Shown one piece after another: positions 1 to 6,672 of a stretch of 11,506 bases of DNA. The stretch's first letter is position 1. Every line of letters starts with the position of its first letter. The notes beneath the pieces were generated by a model. It saw only the letters and a program-made list of their open reading frames with translations. It searched no databases and was not told where the DNA came from. The position numbers were made by a program, and so were the translations under genes. Source of the stretch: an uncultured Caryophanales bacterium (GTDB taxonomy: Bacteria; Bacillota_I; Bacilli_A; RFN20; CAG-826); contig CAMGZN010000026.1 of NCBI GenBank assembly GCA_946183335.1, positions 1 through 11,506 on the forward strand, in the 5' to 3' direction.

Positions 1-809
1 GATGCAATCACTTTATTGTTTGAATCAATTTCGTTCTCGTGGAAAGCAACTTTTTCAGTCAGCATCTTGAGAAGTCGATATATTTCTTCTTTCTCTTCCA
101 CTCTTAGAGCATAGATTTGGTTGGATAATAAAACGAGTTCCTGTGGTTCAACAAATGTTGTGGCTCCGGTATCTGAGATATCATGAATCATGCCAGGGAC
201 TTTATTTTTATAGCTTGTTTGAACTGGTAGGACAAAATGGTCATTGCGAATCGTAATGGCCTTTTCAGATAGGAATTCAGCATATTTCATCACAAGTCCG
301 CGTGACACATCCTGGACAGAACTCGATAATTTCAAGATTTGTTTACGAATACGGTTTAGTTCCGTACTTGCTGTATCAAGCACTGAGAGGCTTGGTGAGA
401 TAACACGACGAATCTGATCTTCTAAAGAAGACAAATCGAAAAGTTGTTCCTTTAGTTCAAAGATTGATGGATAGGTATGTCGATCAAGTCTAGAGAAATA
501 CTGGTTCAGTTTTTGACTGGTTTCGATATCTAAGGCGATATGGTCGAGTTCTCCAATGGAAAGAACTCCACCTTTTTTGGCAATCTCTAAAAATTTTGTT
601 AAATCAAAAGAGGCTTGAATTGGTAGAGAATCACGTTCATTTAAAAGTGACATCATTTCTTCAACTTGTTTCAAAGAAAGACGGATGTCATCTTTGTTTT
701 GAAACATTCTCAAAGATAAAATCTTTGATTTAGCAACTTCGCTGTGTGTTTCCGTTGCGATTTCATCCAAGACTTTTTGGATTTCGAGCGTGCCATAAAT
801 ATCGAGCAT
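1..809 (-). CDS. mutS2: MutS2 family protein, N-terminal part (gene runs off the left edge)
   Basis: About 269 residues are visible, starting at the ATG at 809-807 and still open at base 1. The translation begins MLDIYGTLEIQKVLDEIATE, which resembles the MutS2 start region. It carries the family's clamp/core signature around residues 200-235 (IRNDHFVLPV, then VPGMIHDISDTGATTFVEP), where MutS2 proteins read IRNDRYV.PV and GI.HD.S.SG.T.F.EP. The ATPase Walker motifs, the Smr nuclease domain and the KOW region would lie outside the window. MutS2 lacks the mismatch-recognition domain of MutS; in the family it acts on branched DNA and collided ribosomes. The next gene is divergent, so mutS2 starts its own transcript. 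A consensus TATAAT lies only 6 bases before the ATG and there is no Shine-Dalgarno, suggesting a leaderless mRNA. In Bacillus, mutS2 and rnhC are also near neighbours, separated by zapA, cvpA and polX, which are absent here. Confidence 0.93.
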   Translation of the reverse strand, partial: MLDIYGTLEIQKVLDEIATETHSEVAKSKILSLRMFQNKDDIRLSLKQVEEMMSLLNERDSLPIQASFDLTKFLEIAKKGGVLSIGELDHIALDIETSQKLNQYFSRLDRHTYPSIFELKEQLFDLSSLEDQIRRVISPSLSVLDTASTELNRIRKQILKLSSSVQDVSRGLVMKYAEFLSEKAITIRNDHFVLPVQTSYKNKVPGMIHDISDTGATTFVEPQELVLLSNQIYALRVEEKEEIYRLLKMLTEKVAFHENEIDSNNKVIA

Positions 810-815
810 AGCGCT

Positions 816-824
816 ATTATAACA
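816..824 (-). promoter_or_regulatory. mutS2 promoter: extended -10 next to the start codon
   Basis: On the minus strand the sequence reads TGTTATAAT, a TGn extended -10 box with a perfect TATAAT at 821-816. Only six bases (AGCGCT) separate it from the mutS2 ATG, so transcription would start at or within a base or two of the A of ATG. No good -35 is seen at 16-18 bp, which fits an extended -10 promoter. Confidence 0.65.
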
Positions 825-834
825 CAATTATTTT

Positions 835-856
835 AGACCTTAACTAGTGAAGGTCT
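835..856. repeat. Inverted repeat at the -35 region of mutS2
   Basis: Perfect 7-bp arms AGACCTT and AAGGTCT are separated by 8 bases (AACTAGTG). T/A-rich bases flank both sides. It lies where the mutS2 -35 would be. No transcript is expected to end here, since both neighbouring genes point away, so a repressor site is more likely than a terminator. It could also be a remnant bidirectional terminator. Confidence 0.55.
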
Positions 857-950
857 TTTCCTGTTTGTAAAAATTTTTGAACACTTTTAAGAAAAATTTA
901 CGCATTAAGAAATATAAGGAGATTTTTGTTTTTCATCGTTGTACGTCAAT

Positions 951-983
951 TTGTATTTACATTGTAATTACGTTGTAATATAC
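951..983 (+). promoter_or_regulatory. Candidate operator: three 11-bp phased repeats
   Basis: TTGTATTTAC, TTGTAATTAC and TTGTAATATAC start at 951, 962 and 973, an exact 11-bp period; a weaker TTGTACGTCAA starts at 939. The same bases can be read as two abutting inverted repeats, TTACATTGTAA (957-967) and TTACGTTGTAA (968-978). The array covers the -35, spacer and -10 of the promoter of the following ribbon-helix-helix gene. Short half-sites repeated at one helical turn are typical of operators bound by cooperating RHH dimers, so autorepression by the 1001-1174 product is inferred. Confidence 0.7.
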
Positions 984-984
984 T
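956..984 (+). promoter_or_regulatory. Promoter of the relB-like/rnhC operon
   Basis: A -35 TTTACA (956-961), a 17-bp spacer and a -10 TATACT (979-984) each match the sigma-A consensus at five of six positions. Transcription would start near 991. This leaves a leader of about ten bases containing GAGG (991-994), six bases before the ATG at 1001. Confidence 0.75.
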
Positions 985-1000
985 AGGGTCGAGGTATATT

Positions 1001-1174
1001 ATGGCGCTACTACAAGTTCGAATTGATGAAAACGAAAAAGAGCAAGCTTCCTTAATTTTTAAGACTCTCGGTTTAGATTTATCAACCGCGGTCAGAATGT
1101 TTATCTGTAAGTCGATTATCGAAAATGGTTTGCCATTCGATGTCAAAACAGAGAACAAGAAGGAGGAAATTTAA
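1001..1174 (+). CDS. RelB/DinJ-like ribbon-helix-helix protein, 57 residues
   Basis: The ATG at 1001 follows a GAGG at 991-994. The product matches the N-terminal DNA-binding half of RelB/DinJ antitoxins. A beta strand (residues 3-8, LLQVRI) and helix A (about 10-23) are followed by the hallmark GLDLSTAVRMF turn and helix B (24-36). The antitoxin-like ending IIENGLPFDV covers residues 39-48. RelB/DinJ proteins are usually 80-90 residues, with a C-terminal arm that wraps the RelE/YafQ toxin. Here only nine polar residues follow, so toxin neutralisation looks lost. No toxin gene is nearby: the next gene is rnhC, starting one base after this stop, with its AGGAGG inside this gene's last codons. 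The likely role is an autoregulated repressor controlling rnhC through the repeats at 951-983. It could instead be a decayed antitoxin. Family assignment is good; function is inferred. Confidence 0.82.
   Translation: MALLQVRIDENEKEQASLIFKTLGLDLSTAVRMFICKSIIENGLPFDVKTENKKEEI
1161..1166 (+). promoter_or_regulatory. Ribosome binding site of rnhC inside the relB-like gene
   Basis: A perfect AGGAGG lies nine bases before ATG 1176 and within the last codons of the upstream gene. It fixes the rnhC start at 1176 rather than at the in-frame ATG 1125, and implies translational coupling of the two genes. Confidence 0.85.
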
Positions 1175-1175
1175 C

Positions 1176-2102
1176 ATGCCAAATCGTTGCATTATTGAGT
1201 GTCAGAAAGAAGTTGCTGACCAAATCAGTTCTTTTTATAAGAACTACCAAAAAGAAAATAGCGGAGAATACATTAAGTTCTTTGCTAAAAAAGACGATGT
1301 AATTGTCACAGTTTATTCCAGTAAGAAAAACGATACATTCAAAGTTGTCTTTATTGGCGAAAGTGCTTTAAGCGAAGCCAAACGCTTTGATGAAAGTGCA
1401 AAGCTTTCAGAAAAGACCCAGGAGAAAGAAAAGGAAAAGGCTCCAACAAAAGCCTGTTGGCTAGCTCTAACAGATCAAATTGGTTCTGACGAAGTTGGTA
1501 CCGGAGATTTATTTGGCCCAATCTGTGTCTGCGCTGCTTATGTCAAAAAAGAAGACATTAAATACTTAAAAGAACTTGGAGTGGATGATTCTAAAAGAAT
1601 CACCGACAAACATATTCGTGTCCTTGGAGAAAAACTCATTAAACGTATTGAGTACTCCCAAGTAAGCCTAGATAACCAGAAATATAATGAAGTAAATGAA
1701 AAAGGCCTCAACATGAATGAGATGAAGGCCAAGATGCATAACCAAGTTCTTAAGAACTTAAAGAGCAGGCACCCAAATGTTCAGATGACAATTATTGACC
1801 AATTCTGTGCTGAAGATACCTACTATTCATACTTAAAAGGTGAACCTGAAGTCGTTGATAAAATTACCTTTAGAACAAAAGCCGAATCTTATTTCCCATG
1901 CGTCGCTGTCGCAAGCATCATTGCTCGTTATAGCTTTTTGCAGAAGATGGATAAAATTTCCAAACATTATGGAATTCAAATCCCGTTTGGAGCCAGTTCT
2001 AAAGTAACTGTTTTTGCGAAAGACTTTGCAAAGCGTTTCGGCGAAGAAGAATTAAAAAAGATTGTTAAAGCGAACTTCAGCAATCTTAAAGAGATTTTGT
2101 AA
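1176..2102 (+). CDS. rnhC: Ribonuclease HIII
   Basis: A 308-residue enzyme that cuts the RNA strand of RNA/DNA hybrids in the cytoplasm (R-loops, replication primers). Residues 1-85 form the N-terminal TBP-like substrate-binding domain plus a lysine/glutamate-rich linker (about 78-90). This domain separates HIII from the shorter HII. The catalytic domain starts with GSDEVGTGDLFGPI (103-116), giving the acidic pair D105 and E106. GVDDSK follows at 135-140, then TIIDQF with the likely third acid D208, and the family motif TKAES with VAVASIIAR (234-251). Length is normal for the family (about 300-315). The start is set by AGGAGG at 1161-1166. An in-frame ATG at 1125 would add 17 residues translated from inside the upstream gene and has no ribosome site. 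It is co-transcribed with the small RHH gene. Its TAA abuts the stop codon of convergent rluD with no spacer. Confidence 0.96.
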   Translation: MPNRCIIECQKEVADQISSFYKNYQKENSGEYIKFFAKKDDVIVTVYSSKKNDTFKVVFIGESALSEAKRFDESAKLSEKTQEKEKEKAPTKACWLALTDQIGSDEVGTGDLFGPICVCAAYVKKEDIKYLKELGVDDSKRITDKHIRVLGEKLIKRIEYSQVSLDNQKYNEVNEKGLNMNEMKAKMHNQVLKNLKSRHPNVQMTIIDQFCAEDTYYSYLKGEPEVVDKITFRTKAESYFPCVAVASIIARYSFLQKMDKISKHYGIQIPFGASSKVTVFAKDFAKRFGEEELKKIVKANFSNLKEIL

Positions 2103-3005
2103 TTATTTCAAAGTCTTGAGAAAATCTTCAAAATATGAAGGCATTGGAGAATCAAAATCCAATGCTTTTTTACTTCTTGGGTGAATAAACTTGATGTAAT
2201 GAGCATAGAGAAGTTGCCCATCATCATAAATGGCACGATTTCCCTTGCCATAAAGTGAATCACCAATGACTGGGTGACCAATATAATTCATATGCACTCT
2301 AATCTGGTGAGTGCGTCCAGTTTTTAATACACATTCTACTAAAGTAGAATTAGAAAATCTTTTTAAGACTTTGAATGATGTTTCAGCATCTTTTCCGTTA
2401 CGAAGATCCACTGCCATCTTTTGTCTATTTTGTTTATCGCGTCCAATTGGAGCGATGATTTGTCCATTGTCTTCACTAATCACACCTAAAACCAAAGCGT
2501 AGTACTTACGAGAAAGTGTGTGATCAACAAGTTGCTCTTGGAGTTTAACATGGGTAAAGTCATTTTTTGCCACGACAAGAAGTCCGGCAGTGTCTTTATC
2601 TAAACGGTGGACGATTCCTGGACGGAAATCACCGTTAATTGTGGAGAGGTTGTCACTATGAAATTTGAGTCCATTCGCTAATGTTCCGCTCTTATTTCCG
2701 GCGCCTGGATGAACAACGAGTCCTTTTGGTTTATTAATGACCATTAAATCATCGTCTTCATAGACAATATCAAGAGGAATATTTTCCGCACTTAAATCAG
2801 TTTCTTCCTTCGGCAAATCATTGACGAAAATTTCATCGTTTTCTTCAACTTTATATGAGGCTTTTTCAGACTTGTTGTTAACCAAAATTAGACCATCATC
2901 GAGATAGCTTTTTATTTTTGTTCTAGAAACATCAGAAAGGAGCTCAGATAAGGCCTTATCCAAGCGTGTATTTGCTAGAGTTTGATCAACAATAAATTTC
3001 TGCAT
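2103..3005 (-). CDS. rluD: RluD/YlyB-family 23S rRNA pseudouridine synthase
   Basis: A 300-residue RluA-type pseudouridine synthase that converts uridines in 23S rRNA to pseudouridine. An S4 RNA-binding domain occupies residues about 12-62 (TRLDKALSELL, then IKSYLDDGLILVN). The catalytic domain follows: MVINKPKGLVVHPG (88-101), then the diagnostic HRLDKDTAGLLVVAK (133-147) with catalytic D136. GRTHQIRVHM lies further on and matches the conserved region near the active site. The gene is last in the ileS-lspA-rluD unit, 14 bases after lspA, matching Bacillus, where ylyB follows lspA. No strong Shine-Dalgarno precedes the ATG, so coupling to lspA translation is likely. Which uridines it modifies cannot be read from the sequence. 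Confidence 0.94.
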   Translation of the reverse strand: MQKFIVDQTLANTRLDKALSELLSDVSRTKIKSYLDDGLILVNNKSEKASYKVEENDEIFVNDLPKEETDLSAENIPLDIVYEDDDLMVINKPKGLVVHPGAGNKSGTLANGLKFHSDNLSTINGDFRPGIVHRLDKDTAGLLVVAKNDFTHVKLQEQLVDHTLSRKYYALVLGVISEDNGQIIAPIGRDKQNRQKMAVDLRNGKDAETSFKVLKRFSNSTLVECVLKTGRTHQIRVHMNYIGHPVIGDSLYGKGNRAIYDDGQLLYAHYIKFIHPRSKKALDFDSPMPSYFEDFLKTLK

Positions 3006-3019
3006 TATTCAGATTTTTC

Positions 3020-3691
3020 TTATTCTTTCTTTTCTTCATTTTGAGCAGGAATTGCTGGTGATTTTTCAATTTTATCTGCGTTTTGCTTGTCATTTTTCAT
3101 TTTGAGTTGAGCCTCTTCGGCCTCACTCTTTTTCATCGCGTCACGAATGAGTTCAATGATAAGTAAAACAATGAGAATTCCGACTCCAACAACAAGGGCA
3201 GAATCAGCAATATTAAACGTTGGAAATTCACCAGTTGGCAGATAGAAATCTAACCAGTCAACAACACCGGAAAATCCAGTTGTGCTTTCCCAATAAAAAC
3301 AACGGTCAATTAGGTTGCCAAAAGCACCGGCAATCATTAGGGCAAAAGCAGCTCTCATCCACTTGCCCATCGTGGACATTTTCTTCACATAATAAGCAAT
3401 CAATCCGCCTGTTAAAACAACGGAAATAATGATCCATAAAACACGTGAGGAACTACCAATTGACCAGGCAGCACCTTCGTTGGTTCTGAAGATGATGTAG
3501 AAGAAGTTTTTAATGACTTCTACTCTTCCACTATCACCAGCGTTTTCTGCACCAAAGTGTTTAATCACAATCCACTTGGAAACAATATCAAGGACAAAGA
3601 TTAAGACAGCAAGCCAAATGAAAGAGAAGAAAAATTTCTTCGTGTTCTCTTTTGTGAATGTTTTCTTAAAGAAAGCTAAAATCTTGTCCAT
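3020..3691 (-). CDS. lspA: Lipoprotein signal peptidase (signal peptidase II)
   Basis: An integral membrane aspartyl protease that removes signal peptides from lipid-modified prolipoproteins. Four hydrophobic segments are visible (about residues 21-38, 83-101, 112-128 and 162-183). The catalytic motifs are NLIDR (126-130, D129) and FNIADSAL (159-166, D163). The family's N-terminal DIVSKW, NEGAAWSI and VVDWLDF elements are also present. At 223 residues it is longer than the usual 150-170. The extra length comes from a basic N-terminal extension of about 20 residues and a lysine/glutamate-rich, probably cytoplasmic tail from about 184 to 223. The start lies one base beyond the ileS stop, with only a weak AGG upstream, so the gene depends on ileS transcription and probably on translational coupling. 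Its presence implies that the cell makes lipoproteins, as wall-less Bacilli also do. Confidence 0.95.
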   Translation of the reverse strand: MDKILAFFKKTFTKENTKKFFFSFIWLAVLIFVLDIVSKWIVIKHFGAENAGDSGRVEVIKNFFYIIFRTNEGAAWSIGSSSRVLWIIISVVLTGGLIAYYVKKMSTMGKWMRAAFALMIAGAFGNLIDRCFYWESTTGFSGVVDWLDFYLPTGEFPTFNIADSALVVGVGILIVLLIIELIRDAMKKSEAEEAQLKMKNDKQNADKIEKSPAIPAQNEEKKE

Positions 3692-3692
3692 A

Positions 3693-6416
3693 TTATTTAC
3701 CTAAAGCGTGTTTACAACGAGCACACACTGATGTTTCTTCATCTACTGGATAAAGTTCATCAACATAATTCCAACAACGTGGACACTTCTTCGCATCAAT
3801 GTGATATGCTTCGACTTGACCTTTCTCCACCAATTCTACTTTAGAAACAATGAATAAACGGGCTAATTCACTGAGATCATCACATAAATGTGATTTTATA
3901 AGGAACTCACTCTTTGGAAGCACTAATAAGGCTTCTTGAGATGATCCGACTAATCCTTGTGCACGAATTGTTTCGATGGCTTTGTTTGCTTCTAAACGAA
4001 GTTTGACAAATTCTTTGTATTCATCAAGGACTTCTTTACTAAATTCGTGACTTTCCTTTGGATAGTCAAGTAAGGCAGCAGACTTACCGTTATAGTCAGG
4101 CATATTCACATGCACCTCTTCCATCGTGAATGGGAGCACAGGTGTGAGGAGTCTCATCAATGTTGATGCGACTTGATAGATAACACTTTGAACTTGTTTT
4201 CTACGTGGGGAGTCCACTGCTTCACAATAAAGAATGTCTTTGGCGATATCTAAGTAGAAGCTCGAGAGGTCAGTTGACATAAATGTCATAACGCGAGTAG
4301 TCGCATTAATGAAGTCGAATTCATCAAAATGATGAATAACGTCATTTTTTACATCTTCTAATGTGGCTAAAATGTATTTATCAACTGGAGCGTATTCCTT
4401 GACCATATCCTTACTTGGATCAAATGGTTTACCTTCTCCATTAGCGAGGTTTCCTAGAAGGAATTTGAAGGTGTTACGAATCTTACGGTATTGATCAGCA
4501 ACTTGCTTTAAGAGGTTCTCAGAGATGCGAACATCTTGCTGATAATCAACAGTCGCGACCCATAAACGGAGAATGTCAGCACCAAAGATGTTACACATCT
4601 TAAGTGGATCAACACCATTTCCTTTAGATTTATGCATTTGCTCACCATGTTCGTCTAAAACCCAACCATGAGAAACAACGCACTTATAAGGTGCTTTATC
4701 ATAACAAGCAACGGAGACAGTTAAAGATGAGTTAAACCATCCACGATATTGGTCGCTACCTTCAAGATAGAGATCAACAGGGAATGGATGACCATTTTTC
4801 ACCATGACGGCATCAAAGCTACTTCCAGAGTCAAACCAGACATCCATGATGTCTTTTTCTTTCGTGAATTCTCCACTTGGAGAATGAGCATTCTTATAAC
4901 CTTCTGGAAGGAAGAATTTCGCATCCTTCTCATACCAGATGTCGCAACCATATTCATTGAAGACTTTGATAATGTGGTCAAAGACTTCTTGTTCAATGAT
5001 TGGGGTTTTGTCTTCATTATAAATAATTGGGATTGGTACACCCCAGATACGTTGACGAGAAATACACCAGTCCGTACGGTCTTTAATCATGTTGGCCATA
5101 CGTTCCTTACCCCAGGCTGGATCCCAACGAACAACATTGATTTCTCTTAAAAGTTCGTCTTTAATCTTGCCTATTGAACAGAACCATTGAGGTGTTGCAC
5201 GGAAAATAAGTGGCTTTCCTGTACGCCAGTCGTGTGGGTATGAGTGCACGATTTCGTCGCACTTAAGTAAACTTCCATTATCTCTGATAATGTCGAGAAC
5301 AACTTTATTAGCATCTTCATAGAAGAGACCAGCAAGTTTTTCTCCACAGTCTTCCGTCATTCTTCCTTTATCATCCACTGGGCAATAAGGTTGAATGTTA
5401 TATTTTTGGCAGACAGTAAAGTCATCCACACCATGTCCTGGAGCGGTATGAACTAAACCAGTACCACTTTCGTTTGTAACGTGTTCTCCAACAATGATAA
5501 CTGAATCACGATCATAGAATGGGTGTTTGGTCTTCACGAATTCTAGTTCTTGACCTTTGAATGATTTGATTTCTTTGCATTCAGTTAAGCCAAGTTCTTC
5601 AACTAAACGGTCCTTGAATTCTTTTAAAAGAATTAGGTCTCCTAAATTAGTATGGAACAACGAATATTCAAAACGTGGATGGACACTAATCGCGAGGTTC
5701 GCTGGAAGAGTCCATGGAGTTGTCGTCCAGATAACAGCTTTACTTCCATTTGGGACAACACCTTTTCCATCTCTAACTTCAAAAGCGACATAAATCGCAT
5801 AAGACTTAATATCTTTATATTCGATCTCAGCTTCAGCTAAAGCTGATTCGCTAGACCAAGACCAGTAAACTGGTTTAAGTCCTTTGTAGATAAGGCCTCG
5901 CATTGCCATTTTCGCAAAGACTGAGATTTGGTTGGCTTCAAATTCCTTGTTAAGAGTACGGTAGGCGTTATCGTAATCACCAAGCACTCCTAAACGACGA
6001 ATTTCTTCTTTCTGTTTGGCAACTTGTCCTAAGGCGTATTCACGGCAATATTTACGGAATTCACTAACAGGAGTCGTTTTACGGTTCACGCCTTGTTTAA
6101 TGACTTGGTTTTCAATTGGAAGACCATGTGTATCAAAACCAAAAATAAATGGAACATAATATCCACTCATAGTTTTATAACGAACAATCATATCCTTAAG
6201 GATACGGTTGAGCATATGGCCACAGTGAATGTCACCATTCGCATATGGAGGACCATCGTGAAAAGAGTATTCTTTGCATCCTTCACGATTCTTTAACATT
6301 TGTTCATAGAGGTGTTCGTTTTTCCATTTTTCGACGAGAACTGGTTCTTTGGTTGCTAAATTACCACGCATTTCAAAATTCGTTTTTGGCATGAGTAATG
6401 TTGTTTTTAGTTCCAT
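3693..6416 (-). CDS. ileS: Isoleucyl-tRNA synthetase
   Basis: A 907-residue class I synthetase that charges tRNA-Ile with isoleucine. Domains in order: a catalytic HIGH-type motif, here HCGH (64-67), in the PYANGDIHCGHMLN block; the CP1 editing domain with TTTPWTLPAN (231-240) and HTAPGHGVDDF (323-333); DWCISRQRIWGVPIP (449-463); WFDSGSS (527-533); the KMSKS-type loop, here MHKSK (594-598); an anticodon-binding helical domain; and a C-terminal zinc finger with Cys 878, 881, 898 and 901. The layout and length match the zinc-binding bacterial type (Bacillus, Staphylococcus, E. coli) rather than the eukaryote-like mupirocin-resistant type. AAAGGAG lies six bases before the ATG. Expression is controlled by the isoleucine T-box leader just upstream. 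lspA follows after one base. Both signature motifs deviate from consensus (Cys for Ile, and His for the first Ser). Confidence 0.97.
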   Translation of the reverse strand: MELKTTLLMPKTNFEMRGNLATKEPVLVEKWKNEHLYEQMLKNREGCKEYSFHDGPPYANGDIHCGHMLNRILKDMIVRYKTMSGYYVPFIFGFDTHGLPIENQVIKQGVNRKTTPVSEFRKYCREYALGQVAKQKEEIRRLGVLGDYDNAYRTLNKEFEANQISVFAKMAMRGLIYKGLKPVYWSWSSESALAEAEIEYKDIKSYAIYVAFEVRDGKGVVPNGSKAVIWTTTPWTLPANLAISVHPRFEYSLFHTNLGDLILLKEFKDRLVEELGLTECKEIKSFKGQELEFVKTKHPFYDRDSVIIVGEHVTNESGTGLVHTAPGHGVDDFTVCQKYNIQPYCPVDDKGRMTEDCGEKLAGLFYEDANKVVLDIIRDNGSLLKCDEIVHSYPHDWRTGKPLIFRATPQWFCSIGKIKDELLREINVVRWDPAWGKERMANMIKDRTDWCISRQRIWGVPIPIIYNEDKTPIIEQEVFDHIIKVFNEYGCDIWYEKDAKFFLPEGYKNAHSPSGEFTKEKDIMDVWFDSGSSFDAVMVKNGHPFPVDLYLEGSDQYRGWFNSSLTVSVACYDKAPYKCVVSHGWVLDEHGEQMHKSKGNGVDPLKMCNIFGADILRLWVATVDYQQDVRISENLLKQVADQYRKIRNTFKFLLGNLANGEGKPFDPSKDMVKEYAPVDKYILATLEDVKNDVIHHFDEFDFINATTRVMTFMSTDLSSFYLDIAKDILYCEAVDSPRRKQVQSVIYQVASTLMRLLTPVLPFTMEEVHVNMPDYNGKSAALLDYPKESHEFSKEVLDEYKEFVKLRLEANKAIETIRAQGLVGSSQEALLVLPKSEFLIKSHLCDDLSELARLFIVSKVELVEKGQVEAYHIDAKKCPRCWNYVDELYPVDEETSVCARCKHALGK

Positions 6417-6436
6417 AAATAACTCCTTTAGAAACG

Positions 6437-6661
6437 CAAAAAGCGCTCCTAGATAAGGGCGCTTTCACGCGGTACCACCTTATTTCTATTAATAAATTAA
6501 TAGCGCTTATATAATTCTTTAACGGGAATCATTCGAGAAGCTTACTTAAACTTGTTCAGCTTCTTTTCTACTAGAAGTGATATTTATTTCTGCTTGGTGT
6601 TAGGCTTCCACCGTCCCTAACTCGCTAAAACTAGTTTAGAAATAACGTTGTCTTCTAGGAG
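6437..6661 (-). ncRNA. T-box riboswitch leader of ileS (AUC specifier)
   Basis: The leader senses uncharged tRNA-Ile and permits ileS transcription when charging is low. All main parts can be placed on the minus strand. Stem I closes with CTAGAAG (6658-6652) pairing CTTCTAG (6577-6571). Above it TTATTTCT pairs AGAAATAA, leaving a specifier loop whose 3' side is AUAUCA, so the specifier is AUC (6581-6579), an isoleucine codon followed by a purine. The stem I tip contains AGCGAG and GACGGTGGAAGCC, the usual distal-loop motifs. A linker hairpin follows, AGAAGCT (6564-6558) with AGCTTCT (6542-6536). The conserved T-box AGGTGGTACCGCG lies at 6480-6468 and the terminator at 6465-6438. The leader occupies the whole ftsZ-ileS gap. 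A clear promoter is not seen and may lie in the 3' end of ftsZ. Confidence 0.95.
6438..6465 (-). terminator. Regulated intrinsic terminator of the T-box leader
   Basis: On the minus strand the arms AAAGCGC and GCGCTTT enclose a loop with an inner CCT/AGG pairing and are followed by a run of T (TTTTT including the stem end). It begins three bases after the T-box sequence and ends 14 bases before the AAAGGAG of ileS. It would form when tRNA-Ile is charged. Confidence 0.88.
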
Positions 6662-6672
6662 ACTAAATTTAA

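Noticed and set aside
916..965. A possible 13-codon leader peptide from TTG near 925 after AAGGAG at 917-922
   Set aside because: It lies upstream of the predicted transcription start (about 991), runs through the operator repeats and shows no attenuator-like structure.
1125..1175. Longer rnhC start at ATG 1125
   Set aside because: The extra 17 residues come from the overlapping relB-like gene in another frame and have no ribosome site. ATG 1176 follows a perfect AGGAGG and gives the normal family length.
4749..5150. 133-codon open frame on the plus strand within ileS
   Set aside because: It is antisense to conserved IleS catalytic motifs, has no ribosome site and encodes no recognisable protein. 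It is a shadow frame.
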